A program made the translations under genes and the position numbers. The notes below the pieces were generated by a model, which worked only from the letters and a program-made list of their open reading frames with translations, ran no database searches and was not told the origin of the DNA. Below, piece by piece: positions 1 through 7,209 of a DNA stretch of 34,425 nucleotides. Origin of the DNA: WVYX01 sp039586815 (lineage in GTDB: Bacteria > Gemmatimonadota > Gemmatimonadetes > Gemmatimonadales > GWC2-71-9); assembly GCA_039586815.1 (NCBI GenBank), contig JBDHJR010000024.1, positions 1-34,425 of the forward strand, written 5' to 3'. How positions within the stretch are numbered: the stretch's first letter is position 1; each line of letters opens with the position of its first letter.

Positions 1-1
1 G

Positions 2-856
2 GAGTTCCTGCGCGAGCTGGACCAGGCGAATCCGCCGATTGCCGTACGCGGCATCGGCCAGCTCCACTTCGGAGCCCACCCGGCACAGCGGCGCCTCACG
101 CGGCTGACATTCCTCCAACTGGGACTGTTGATCGCCGCCATCGCGGTAGGAGTGTGGGCATACCGCAGCGCCGTGACGCGGGATCGCGATCGCCTTTGGG
201 TCGCCATGGCTCGAGAATCGGCCCACCAACTCGGAACCCCGCTGATGAGTGCGGGCGCCTGGGTGGACCGGCTGGAAGGAGGCGCCACGCCCGCGCCCGA
301 CATCGCCGATCACCTGCGGTCCGACCTCGAGCGGCTGCACCGGGTGGCGCAGCGATTCGAGCGCATTGGCCGGCCGGCCCGCCGCGACCGCGTGGGACTT
401 GGTGCCATGGCGGAGCGGATCGCAGTGTACTTCGAGCCGCGTCTGCCCCGCCACGCCCACTCGATCATCGCCATCGTGGTGGACGCACCGGCGGCGGGCC
501 CCGCCATCACGGGCGACGCGGTGCTGATCGAGTGGGCGCTCGAAGCGTTGGTGCGCAACGGAGTGGATGCCTTGAGCGGCCGGGGCGGCACAATCCGCAT
601 CACGGTCGAGGACAAGGTAGATCACGCCCGCGTCAGCGTGTCCGACGACGGTCCCGGCATACCGCCCGAGGTACGGGCCAACCTGTTTGAGCCGGGCGTG
701 ACCACCAAGTCCGGCGGCTGGGGGATAGGCCTCGCCTTGGCGCAGCGCATCGTGGAAGACGTGCACGGCGGACACATCGAGATTGCACCCTCCACGACGG
801 GAGCCGTGTTCGTAGCCGTGCTCCCCGTTGCCGCCGAGGGCGAGCTGGGTGACTGA
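2..856 (+). CDS. Sensor histidine kinase, C-terminal part (5' end outside window)
   Basis: The reading frame is open from base 2, so the true start and any sensor domain lie upstream. The visible part begins with a short soluble stretch, then one hydrophobic segment (about bases 107-165), then a dimerisation/phosphoacceptor helix whose H-box reads HQLGTPL, with the phosphoacceptor His codon at 224-226. A GHKL ATPase follows: N-box around ALVRNGVDAL, G1 box DDGPGIPPE and G2 box GWGIGLAL. By family knowledge it autophosphorylates and passes phosphate to a response regulator. No regulator is adjacent on this side. The H-box has Gln-Leu-Gly instead of the usual Glu-Leu/Ile-Arg, a variant subfamily in which the acidic residue after His is replaced. 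The stop overlaps the helicase gene start by 8 bases. Confidence 0.88.
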   Translation, partial: EFLRELDQANPPIAVRGIGQLHFGAHPAQRRLTRLTFLQLGLLIAAIAVGVWAYRSAVTRDRDRLWVAMARESAHQLGTPLMSAGAWVDRLEGGATPAPDIADHLRSDLERLHRVAQRFERIGRPARRDRVGLGAMAERIAVYFEPRLPRHAHSIIAIVVDAPAAGPAITGDAVLIEWALEALVRNGVDALSGRGGTIRITVEDKVDHARVSVSDDGPGIPPEVRANLFEPGVTTKSGGWGIGLALAQRIVEDVHGGHIEIAPSTTGAVFVAVLPVAAEGELGD

Positions 857-3053
857 TGTCTCCCTGAATACGGAGCAGCGGCGCGCCGTGGAGTACCGGG
901 ACGGCCCGCTGCTGGTGCTCGCCGGGGCAGGTTCTGGCAAGACCAGGGTGCTGACAACGCGGCTCGCCCACCTGGTGAGCGCCTGCGGGGTCGCACCGCA
1001 GCGGATCCTCGCGGTCACGTTCACCAACCGCGCGGCCGGTGAGATGCGGCGTCGCGTGGCGGCCCTGCTGGGACGCGAGCCGGGCGGCCTCTGGATCGGC
1101 ACGTTTCACTCCCTCTGCGCCCGGCTGTTGCGCCGCGAGGCACACCGCCTCGGGTTCACCCCCCAGTTCTCGATCTACGACGAAGACGACCGCCTCTCCC
1201 TCATCAAGCGGCTGCTGGAACGCGGTGGCTACACCCAGCGTGCTTTCCCGCCTCGCCAGATCCAGTCGATCATCTCGGCGGCCAAGAACCGGCTCGTGCC
1301 AGCTGAGGAGCTGGGCGGCGGCGCCGAGGACCGGCTGACCCGGGTCGCCGCGGAGATCTACCACGAGCTCGACAAAGCGCTGGCCGTCGCCAACGCCATG
1401 GACTTCGACAACTTGCTGCTGCACCCCCTCACGCTGTTTCGCGAGCACCCCGACCGGCTCGCCTTCTACCAGGAGCGCTTCGCTTCGGTGCTGGTTGACG
1501 AGTTCCAGGACACCAACCGGGGACAGTACCTGCTGGTCAAGCATCTGGCCGGGAGGCACCGCGACATATGCGTGGTGGGAGACGACGATCAGTCGATCTA
1601 CGGCTGGCGGGGCGCCGAGGTGCGCAACATGCTGGACTTCCGCCAGGACTTCCCCGAGGCGGAGCTGATTCGGCTCGAGGAGAACTATCGCTCCAGCCAG
1701 GTCATCCTCGACGCCGCCAACGGGGTCATCGCCGAGAACCAGCACCGCATCGGCAAGACGCTGTTCACGTCGCGGGAAGGTGGGCATGAGGTAGTGGTCG
1801 TGGCCTCGGCCGACGAACGAGACGAGGCGGAGTGGGTGGCCCGCGAGTTCCGCGAGCGAGTCACCTCAGAGCACTTCGTATATGGTGACATGGCGGTGCT
1901 GTACCGCACCAACGCTCAGTCGCGGGCATTCGAGGATGCGTTCCGCCGCTCGTCGGTTCCATACCGGGTGGTGGGCGCCGTGAGCTTCTACGAGCGGCGC
2001 GAGGTCAAGGACCTCATCGCCTACCTCAGGCTGGTCACGAACCCCGCCGACGACGAGGCTTTCATGCGGGCCGTGCAGGTGCCGCGCAGGGGCATCGGCG
2101 TAGGGAGCCTGCGCACGCTGCAGGCGTCCGCCGCCCAGTGGAGCAAGCCGCTGCTCGCCACGGCAGCCGTGGCCGACCGGGTGACCGAGCTGCGTCCGCA
2201 TGCGAAGCACGGCCTCCAGCAGTTCGCCGCGCTGGTCGAGGGCCTGCGGGCGCTGCTTCCGGATGCCAGCCCCGCCACGTTGCTCGAGGAGATCATCGGG
2301 CGCACCGAGTACGAGGCGCACCTGCAGAACGAGGGCTTCGAGGGACTCGAGCGGATCGAGAACCTGCGAGAGTTGGTGGCTGCCGCGGCCGAGTGGTCCG
2401 AGGAAGTCACCGAAGAGGACTCCGAAGCGGGCTCGGTGGTCGAGCAATTCCTCCAGAGCACGGCGCTCACATCGGGGGAGGGTGTGACCGCGGGTGACCC
2501 GGAAGGCGTGACTCTGATGACCGTGCACACCGCCAAGGGCCTCGAGTGGCCCGTGGTGCTACTGGCGGGATTGGAGGACGGGCTATTCCCGCTGAGCCGC
2601 GCCCTCGACACCCCGGAGGGACTGGAGGAGGAGCGTCGTCTCGCCTACGTGGCCATCACCCGCGCGCAGGACCGGGTGTACCTCACGTGGGCTCGTGCGC
2701 GCCGCAGGGGAGGGCAGCTCATGCCGGGCACGCCATCGCGGTTCCTCGAAGCGCTCCCCCCGGGCCTCGTCGAAGAGCGCCGCACCAGCGGCATGTTCGG
2801 CGGCGAGATGTACCGCAAGCCGGCCGTCACCTCGTGGCTCTCCTTCGATGAGGCCGAGGAGTCACAGGACACACCGCGCTACGTGAAGGGCGAGCGCGTG
2901 TTCCACCGCAAGTTCGGTTCGGGGGTCATCCAGGGCCTGTCGGGGCAGGGTCGCGACCTCAAGGTAACGATCCTGTTCGATGACGAAGATGTGGGTCCCA
3001 AACAGCTGCTCGTGGCCTACGCCGGCCTGGAGCGCAACTTCGAAGGCGCCTGA
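849..3053 (+). CDS. pcrA: ATP-dependent 3'-5' DNA helicase, UvrD/PcrA family
   Basis: The 734-residue protein has all superfamily 1A motifs: Q-motif LNTEQRRAV near the N-terminus, Walker A AGAGSGKT (residues 25-32), motif Ia TFTNRAA, Walker B DEFQDTN (217-223), motif III DDQSIYGWRGA, motif IV ENYRSS, motif V TVHTAKGLEWPVV (about 558-570) and motif VI VAITRAQ. The C-terminal part ends in a Tudor-like segment (FHRKFGSGVI...) that in PcrA/UvrD contacts RNA polymerase. Its role is unwinding DNA in nucleotide excision repair and replication fork or R-loop clearance. The GTG at 849 is chosen because GAGGG at 836-840 lies at Shine-Dalgarno distance and the protein then starts just before the Q-motif; a TTG at 828 would add seven residues. 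It overlaps the upstream kinase gene, so the two are probably co-transcribed. pcrA versus uvrD cannot be separated by eye. Confidence 0.95.
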   Translation: MTDVSLNTEQRRAVEYRDGPLLVLAGAGSGKTRVLTTRLAHLVSACGVAPQRILAVTFTNRAAGEMRRRVAALLGREPGGLWIGTFHSLCARLLRREAHRLGFTPQFSIYDEDDRLSLIKRLLERGGYTQRAFPPRQIQSIISAAKNRLVPAEELGGGAEDRLTRVAAEIYHELDKALAVANAMDFDNLLLHPLTLFREHPDRLAFYQERFASVLVDEFQDTNRGQYLLVKHLAGRHRDICVVGDDDQSIYGWRGAEVRNMLDFRQDFPEAELIRLEENYRSSQVILDAANGVIAENQHRIGKTLFTSREGGHEVVVVASADERDEAEWVAREFRERVTSEHFVYGDMAVLYRTNAQSRAFEDAFRRSSVPYRVVGAVSFYERREVKDLIAYLRLVTNPADDEAFMRAVQVPRRGIGVGSLRTLQASAAQWSKPLLATAAVADRVTELRPHAKHGLQQFAALVEGLRALLPDASPATLLEEIIGRTEYEAHLQNEGFEGLERIENLRELVAAAAEWSEEVTEEDSEAGSVVEQFLQSTALTSGEGVTAGDPEGVTLMTVHTAKGLEWPVVLLAGLEDGLFPLSRALDTPEGLEEERRLAYVAITRAQDRVYLTWARARRRGGQLMPGTPSRFLEALPPGLVEERRTSGMFGGEMYRKPAVTSWLSFDEAEESQDTPRYVKGERVFHRKFGSGVIQGLSGQGRDLKVTILFDDEDVGPKQLLVAYAGLERNFEGA

Positions 3054-3064
3054 GCCTCAGGCGC
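3046..3064. terminator. Perfect palindrome holding both stop codons of two convergent genes
   Basis: A 9-base arm GCGCCTGAG at 3046-3054 is followed by one base and its exact complement CTCAGGCGC at 3056-3064. The TGA of the helicase gene (3051-3053) and the TGA of the opposing phospholipase-like gene (3057-3059, read as TCA on the plus strand) occupy mirror positions. In RNA from either strand it folds into a hairpin of about 8 pairs with a 3-base loop. There is no T-tract, so it is not a canonical intrinsic terminator; a bidirectional end signal is an inference from its place between convergent genes. Confidence 0.5.
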
Positions 3065-4025
3065 TGCGGCGCCCCCTCTTGCCGTCGTCGTTCCCGTTCC
3101 GCTCCCGGTCCCACCACGGCCGCTGCGCGCTCGAGCTCTCCCAAAACGGCAGGCCGTAGTCGGGCAAGCCGAAGTGCTCGGCGGCCAACCGGCTCAGCGT
3201 GTCGTAGTCGCCCGGCGTGCGGCTGCGAACCACATCCAGTCGCATGCGCTTGGCGAGGTTGAGTGACGCCTCGCCGGACGGGTCGAGCTTGCGCACCATC
3301 CCTTCGCTTTCGCTCAGGAGCTCCATCACGAACTGATACGACATGCTCATGTGCCGCTCGACCATCTGGTCGGTCAGGTCCCACCGGCTCTTCTGCGCGA
3401 TTATCTGGAACGCGCGCTGCCAGCTCTGGGTCTCGGTCAGGCCAACCATGCCACGAAACAGGCGGCGGCTGGTGCGCACGGAGAAGATGGTGGGAGCCAG
3501 GATCCTGTCGAGGTGCGCGTCGGCACTCGTGTGGTCCATGCGGATGACGTCCATGGCCGTGCGGGCGTACTGATCCCCCACGTGGGTCTCGAAGCGGCTC
3601 TCCCAATACGAGTGCCCCAGCGCGATCGTCGAGGAGGCGACGACCAGTTGTCCCGGCACGAAGTAGTTGTGCGCCACCGTGTCGGCCGCGAGATGTGCTA
3701 GGTAGCCGAGGCCGAAGGCCCTGAGAGGATCGGTCTCCGCCCGCTCGAAGATCTCCTGGCCCACGTGCCACGAGTGACAATGTCGCCCGACCGGGGCGTA
3801 CTTCTTCGCGATCGATGTGTCGGCGGCGATGTTGCCGTACAGGAAGTCGTACGGGAAGGCCCGCAACAGGTCGGTTACCACTGCGGGCAGCTGTGCCAGG
3901 TTGGCGAGCACGGACTCGCCCAGAAATATGTGAGTGCCGGGCGTCCAGGCGTGCGCGAGACTGGGCCAGAGTGCAATCCCGGCGACGGCCAGGGCCGCCG
4001 CGAGCGCGATACGGCGGACGCTCAC
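3057..4025 (-). CDS. Exported zinc-dependent phospholipase C-like protein
   Basis: The 322-residue protein has a Sec signal peptide (basic start, hydrophobic residues 6-20, cut likely after AHA at 26), so the mature protein would begin with Trp27. Bacillus cereus-type phospholipase C also starts its mature chain with a zinc-binding Trp. Further likely zinc ligands are His32, Asp70, the cluster HCHSWH (83-88) and the HxxxDxxxH motif at 112-120. These match the Zn_dep_PLPC family (PF00882). The predicted activity is phosphodiester cleavage of phospholipids outside the cytoplasm; the substrate is unknown. The C-terminus is basic and lacks a membrane anchor. The gene lies 3 bases downstream of the DUF948-like gene, so they share a transcript. 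The family is also found as an uncharacterised part of environmental genomes, so a toxin role should not be assumed. Confidence 0.8.
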   Translation of the reverse strand: MSVRRIALAAALAVAGIALWPSLAHAWTPGTHIFLGESVLANLAQLPAVVTDLLRAFPYDFLYGNIAADTSIAKKYAPVGRHCHSWHVGQEIFERAETDPLRAFGLGYLAHLAADTVAHNYFVPGQLVVASSTIALGHSYWESRFETHVGDQYARTAMDVIRMDHTSADAHLDRILAPTIFSVRTSRRLFRGMVGLTETQSWQRAFQIIAQKSRWDLTDQMVERHMSMSYQFVMELLSESEGMVRKLDPSGEASLNLAKRMRLDVVRSRTPGDYDTLSRLAAEHFGLPDYGLPFWESSSAQRPWWDRERNGNDDGKRGRRSA

Positions 4026-4028
4026 CCG

Positions 4029-4475
4029 CTAGCGGCCTCGGCGGAGAAAGGCACGTTTCATCGCACGGAACACGCTCGCGCCACGCCGCGTGGTTCGGAG
4101 GGCTGCGGCCACGTCCAAAGCCGTTTCCTCGACCTCGTACTGCAGAACATCCACCAGCGCGTCCAGGTCCTGCAGCCGCTCCTCGGTGCGGCCCACCAGG
4201 CGTTCCAGGCGATCACGCAGATCGTGCGACGCCCCGATGAACCCGTCGGCCTCGCTCCGCACAGCGCCAATCACACCCGTGGCGTCTTCCACCACCGAGC
4301 GCACCGACTGGAGCACAGGACGCGCATCACGCTCCAGTGACTCCGCGACGCGCTCCAGCACAGCTCGCAGAGCCGACATGTGGCGGATCGCGGCTAGCGC
4401 AGCCACACCGACCGACAGCGCCACTACGGCGATGACGGCGGTTGAAATGGCCGTGACTACATCGGCCCAGCTCAT
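4029..4475 (-). CDS. DUF948-like membrane-anchored coiled-coil protein
   Basis: The 148-residue protein has one N-terminal membrane helix (about residues 8-31: TAISTAVIAVVALSVGVAAL), then a long, charged, heptad-like helical region (about 35-130), and a strongly basic end (FRAMKRAFLRRGR). This layout is that of DUF948/YtxG-type proteins, associated with the envelope or general stress in other bacteria; no enzymatic motif is seen. A strong Shine-Dalgarno (AGGAGGGAGG on the minus strand, around 4481-4490) precedes the ATG. It is followed after 3 bases by the phospholipase-like gene, suggesting co-expression. The 118 bases upstream, to the PII-like gene, hold no obvious terminator. The assignment rests on architecture rather than specific residues, so the family name is tentative. 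Confidence 0.6.
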   Translation of the reverse strand: MSWADVVTAISTAVIAVVALSVGVAALAAIRHMSALRAVLERVAESLERDARPVLQSVRSVVEDATGVIGAVRSEADGFIGASHDLRDRLERLVGRTEERLQDLDALVDVLQYEVEETALDVAAALRTTRRGASVFRAMKRAFLRRGR

Positions 4476-4593
4476 GGACCCTCCCTCCTGTGGCGGAGCA
4501 CCCTGAACGGCGAGTCAGCCGGTGCGAGCTTGAAGCTAACCCCTCGGCCCGTCACACCCTATCGCAGCCCCTTTGTCACCGGTGTAACACGCG

Positions 4594-4947
4594 TCACTCC
4601 GACCCGCCCGGAAACTCGTGAGCGAGGCCGATCACGCGCGACACCGGGACCGAGAAGACGATGCCGGTGCCCGGTCCGTCCAGCTCGCCCAGCAGGCCCT
4701 GCAGCATGTCGATCGCCGCCTGCAGCCTCTCGGGCGAGTCTATCACCGAGAAGATCATCGTGTTGTGCGGGCGCGATCGCTGCAACAGAGTCTGCAGACC
4801 CTCCATGACGGGAACGTCTCCGTTCACGAGCCGGCCCATCCCCTCGCTGTTCACCACGGTTGCACCGCTGATGCCAAGCTCGAGGAATCCCGAGAGGATC
4901 TCGTCGAGCCTCTCTTCCCGATTGATGACGCAAATGAGCAGTTCCAC
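4594..4947 (-). CDS. PII-like (GlnB-fold) signalling protein
   Basis: The 117-residue protein has the ferredoxin-like beta-alpha-beta repeat of the PII superfamily: MELLICVINREERLDEIL, then a helix, GATVVNSEGMGR, a short T-loop-like stretch, TMIFSVID, a second helix and a final GTGIVFSVPVSRVIGL strand. It lacks the Tyr of the classical uridylylation site and the standard GlnB signature, so it belongs to a divergent branch often seen as small stand-alone proteins. It probably binds a small ligand and tunes a partner; neither can be named from sequence. The GTG at 4947 is preceded by GAGG inside a small hairpin (4948-4960). It is divergent from murA. No ammonium transporter or glutamine synthetase gene is near, which argues against a classical nitrogen role. 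Confidence 0.7.
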   Translation of the reverse strand: MELLICVINREERLDEILSGFLELGISGATVVNSEGMGRLVNGDVPVMEGLQTLLQRSRPHNTMIFSVIDSPERLQAAIDMLQGLLGELDGPGTGIVFSVPVSRVIGLAHEFPGGSE

Positions 4948-4960
4948 CGAGGCAGCCTCG
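4948..4960 (-). promoter_or_regulatory. Small hairpin covering the ribosome binding site of the PII-like gene
   Basis: On the minus strand CGAGG-CTG-CCTCG (5-base arms, 3-base loop) lies immediately before the GTG start. The GAGG that could act as Shine-Dalgarno would be paired in the hairpin, which could reduce translation. This is seen directly; any regulatory effect is inference. Confidence 0.3.
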
Positions 4961-5043
4961 AATAGGGATCAAAGGCGTCGCCGACCAGCGCCGCGCAACG
5001 CCCAAGATAATCCCCGTCGCGTGACGGGTGTCAAGCGATGCGC

Positions 5044-5072
5044 TTGCGCGCCACTCGGACGAACCGTATGGT
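5044..5072 (+). promoter_or_regulatory. Predicted sigma70-type promoter of murA
   Basis: TTGCGC at 5044-5049 and TATGGT at 5067-5072 are separated by exactly 17 bases. The expected transcription start (about 5079) is only about 4 bases before the murA ATG at 5083, and there is no Shine-Dalgarno, so the mRNA would be nearly leaderless. Confidence 0.5.
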
Positions 5073-5082
5073 ACGCCGCACC

Positions 5083-6375
5083 ATGTCTGAGTGCTTCCGA
5101 GTCACCGGCGGCGCGCCGCTCACGGGAACGGTGCAGCCGTCCGGCAACAAGAACGCCGCGCTCCCCATCATAGCGGCGACGCTGCTCGCAGAGAGCCCCA
5201 GCGAGCTGACGAACGTCCCCCGCATTCGCGACGTCGAGTGGTTGCTGCGCCTCGCCGTCGACCTGGGGGCGGATGTCAGCTGGACCGGCGACCACGAGTT
5301 GCGCATTGACCCGTCGGGCCTCCAGGCAAAGCGGCTGGACCCTGAGCTGTGCGCCGGAATCCGCGCGTCCATTCTGTTTGCGGGTCCCCTGCTGGCCCGC
5401 CTGGGAGAGGTCACGCTACCGCCCCCTGGCGGCGACGTGATCGGCCGGCGCCGCCTGGACACTCATTTCCTGGCGTTGGAGCACCTCGGAGCCCAGGTGG
5501 AGATCGGAGCGGACTACCACCTGGAAGCCAAGCAGCTCGAGGGAGCAGACATCTTCCTGGACGAGCCCAGCGTCACCGCCACGGAGAACGCGCTGATGGC
5601 GGCCTCGCTCGCCAAGGGACGGACGGTTCTGCACAACGCCGCCAGCGAGCCGCACGTACAGGATCTGGCCCGAGCGCTGACCGCTATGGGGGCTCAGATC
5701 GAGGGGATCGGCACCAACACGCTGGCCGTCGAGGGGCGCACATCGCTCAACGGAGCTCGGCTGGAGATCGGCCCCGACCACATCGAGATCGGCAGCTTCA
5801 TCGGCCTGGCGGCCGTCACCAACGGCGAATTGACGATCGAGCACACCCGCCCGGACGACCTGCGCGCCATCCTGTTCAATTTCGAGCGGTTGGGGGTGCG
5901 ACCCCGGTTCGACGGTGACACCCTGATCGTGGACGCCAACCAGGAGCGCCGCATACGACCGGACATCGGCGGGCACATCCCCAAGATCGAGGACGGGCCG
6001 TGGCCCGCCTTCCCCGCCGACCTCACTTCCATTGCCGTGGTCGTCGCCACCCAATGCGAGGGAATGGTGCTGGTGTTCGAGAAGATGTTCGAGTCCCGCA
6101 TGTTCTTCGTGGACAAGCTGGTTGGCCTCGGCGCGCGCATGCTGCTGTGCGACCCGCATCGGGTAGTGATCTCCGGCCCCTCCCACCTCACGGGCGGGGT
6201 GGTGGAGAGCCCCGACATCCGGGCCGGGATGGCCATGCTGCTGGCCGCGCTCGCTGCCGAGGGGGAGAGCACGATCCACAACATCAGGCAGATCGACCGC
6301 GGCTACGAGCGGATCGACGAGCGCCTGGCGCGGCTCGGAGCCCAGATCGAACGGGTGGAGTTGGCGCCGCGGTGA
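5083..6375 (+). CDS. murA: UDP-N-acetylglucosamine 1-carboxyvinyltransferase, Asp-type
   Basis: It catalyses the first committed step of peptidoglycan synthesis, transferring enolpyruvate from PEP to UDP-GlcNAc in the cytoplasm. The 430-residue protein has the family start FRVTGG, the substrate-binding Lys23-Asn24 pair in SGNKNAALPI, and the repeated inside-out alpha/beta barrel expected of the family at normal length. The loop that normally reads PGGCxIGxRP reads PPGGDVIGRRR here: the catalytic Cys (Cys115 in E. coli) is Asp118, codon GAC at 5434-5436. Such Asp forms are known in mycobacteria and Chlamydia and are insensitive to fosfomycin. The ATG at 5083 is preferred over an in-frame ATG at 5038 because homologues begin right at this point and a promoter lies between. 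It overlaps pgeF by 4 bases (GTGA). Confidence 0.96.
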   Translation: MSECFRVTGGAPLTGTVQPSGNKNAALPIIAATLLAESPSELTNVPRIRDVEWLLRLAVDLGADVSWTGDHELRIDPSGLQAKRLDPELCAGIRASILFAGPLLARLGEVTLPPPGGDVIGRRRLDTHFLALEHLGAQVEIGADYHLEAKQLEGADIFLDEPSVTATENALMAASLAKGRTVLHNAASEPHVQDLARALTAMGAQIEGIGTNTLAVEGRTSLNGARLEIGPDHIEIGSFIGLAAVTNGELTIEHTRPDDLRAILFNFERLGVRPRFDGDTLIVDANQERRIRPDIGGHIPKIEDGPWPAFPADLTSIAVVVATQCEGMVLVFEKMFESRMFFVDKLVGLGARMLLCDPHRVVISGPSHLTGGVVESPDIRAGMAMLLAALAAEGESTIHNIRQIDRGYERIDERLARLGAQIERVELAPR

Positions 6376-7136
6376 CCGAGACCGCCGCACGGGTGCTCGC
6401 CGAGCGGGCCGTTGCTCGCGCGGGCGTGCCACGCTACGAACTGGCGGAGTGGCGCGAGGAGTACGGCATCGTGGCCGGCGTCACCTCCCGGCACCACGAG
6501 TCCGACTTGAGCCTCGGCTCGGAGACCCCGATAGGCACCGCGATGGGACGGTGGCAGGCGCTGCGCCACGCCGTGGGGCCGGGGTTCGAGACGATGGTGG
6601 TGAGCCGCCAGGTGCACGGCTGCGAGCTAGGCGTATACCGCGACCAGCCATCCGGGTTCCTCATCCGCGACGGGCTCGACGGGCACGTGTGCGACGCTGT
6701 CGGGCTGCTCCTCGCCGTGACGGTGGCTGACTGCATTCCGATCTACCTGCTGGCTCCGGGCGGCCCGGTGGGGCTGCTGCACGCCGGCTGGCGTGGCGTG
6801 GCCGCGGGGATCCTGGAGCGCGGGGTCGAGACGGTTTGCGAGGTGGCCGGCGTGCCGGCAGCGAATCTCGTAATGCATTGTGGTATAGGCATTTGTGGTG
6901 CATGCTATGAAGTTGGCCCTGAAGTATCCGAGGCGGTCTTGGGCCACGCCGAATCGGAGACCGCGACGCTGGATCTGCGCGAGATACTCACAAGCCGTGC
7001 GCAGGCGCTCGGCGTGGGGCGCGTGACCACCAGCCCCTGGTGCACCTCCCACGACCGCGACCGCTTCTTCTCGCACCGCGGGTCCGGGGGCTCTGATGGA
7101 CGCATGGCCGCATATCTGGGCAGGGTGCCGACTTGA
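6372..7136 (+). CDS. pgeF: Peptidoglycan editing factor PgeF (YfiH/laccase-domain family)
   Basis: The 254-residue protein belongs to the Cu-oxidase_4/YfiH family. Visible motifs are QVHG, VTVADCIPIYL, HAGWRG (His137 onward) and HCGIGICGACYEVG (about 169-182), which supply the His/Cys metal site. In E. coli YfiH hydrolyses UDP-MurNAc-L-Ser, removing precursors wrongly charged by MurC; related proteins have been called polyphenol oxidases or purine nucleoside phosphorylases. The GTG at 6372 overlaps the murA stop, so translation is probably coupled, and the pairing with murA fits the editing role. The codons of the Cys-rich motif (6864-6929) are strikingly A/T-rich compared with the rest of the gene. 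The gene ends 35 bases before a hairpin with a T-run. Confidence 0.88.
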   Translation: MTETAARVLAERAVARAGVPRYELAEWREEYGIVAGVTSRHHESDLSLGSETPIGTAMGRWQALRHAVGPGFETMVVSRQVHGCELGVYRDQPSGFLIRDGLDGHVCDAVGLLLAVTVADCIPIYLLAPGGPVGLLHAGWRGVAAGILERGVETVCEVAGVPAANLVMHCGIGICGACYEVGPEVSEAVLGHAESETATLDLREILTSRAQALGVGRVTTSPWCTSHDRDRFFSHRGSGGSDGRMAAYLGRVPT

Positions 7137-7161
7137 GCTAGGGGCGAGGCGGCGCTAGATT
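7133..7161 (+). promoter_or_regulatory. Predicted promoter of the rimP-nusA-infB operon
   Basis: TTGAGC at 7133-7138 overlaps the pgeF stop and TAGATT lies at 7156-7161, with exactly 17 bases between. Each hexamer matches the sigma70 consensus at 4 of 6 positions. The expected start, about 7168, is just ahead of the hairpin at 7172. Confidence 0.45.
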
Positions 7162-7171
7162 GCATTCTCGC

Positions 7172-7203
7172 AGTGCGGGCGTGGTGGGCCCGCGCTTTTT
7201 TTT
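7172..7203 (+). terminator. Intrinsic terminator or attenuator hairpin before rimP
   Basis: AGTGCGGGC (7172-7180) and GCCCGCGCT (7188-7196) pair over 9 positions including one G-U, with a 7-base loop, directly followed by eight T (7196-7203). It has the full form of a Rho-independent terminator and would end murA-pgeF transcription. It sits only 6 bases ahead of the rimP ATG and downstream of a predicted promoter, so it may also act as an attenuator or as the 5' hairpin of the operon mRNA. Confidence 0.75.
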
Positions 7204-7209
7204 GAGCGT

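Noticed and set aside
633..1787. Minus-strand open frame (384 codons) under the helicase gene.
   Set aside because: It is antisense to conserved helicase motifs and has no domain or start signal of its own.
4476..4593. Short repeats such as GTCAC and CACCGGTG between the PII-like and DUF948 genes.
   Set aside because: They are too short and irregular to support a terminator or operator beyond chance in GC-rich DNA.
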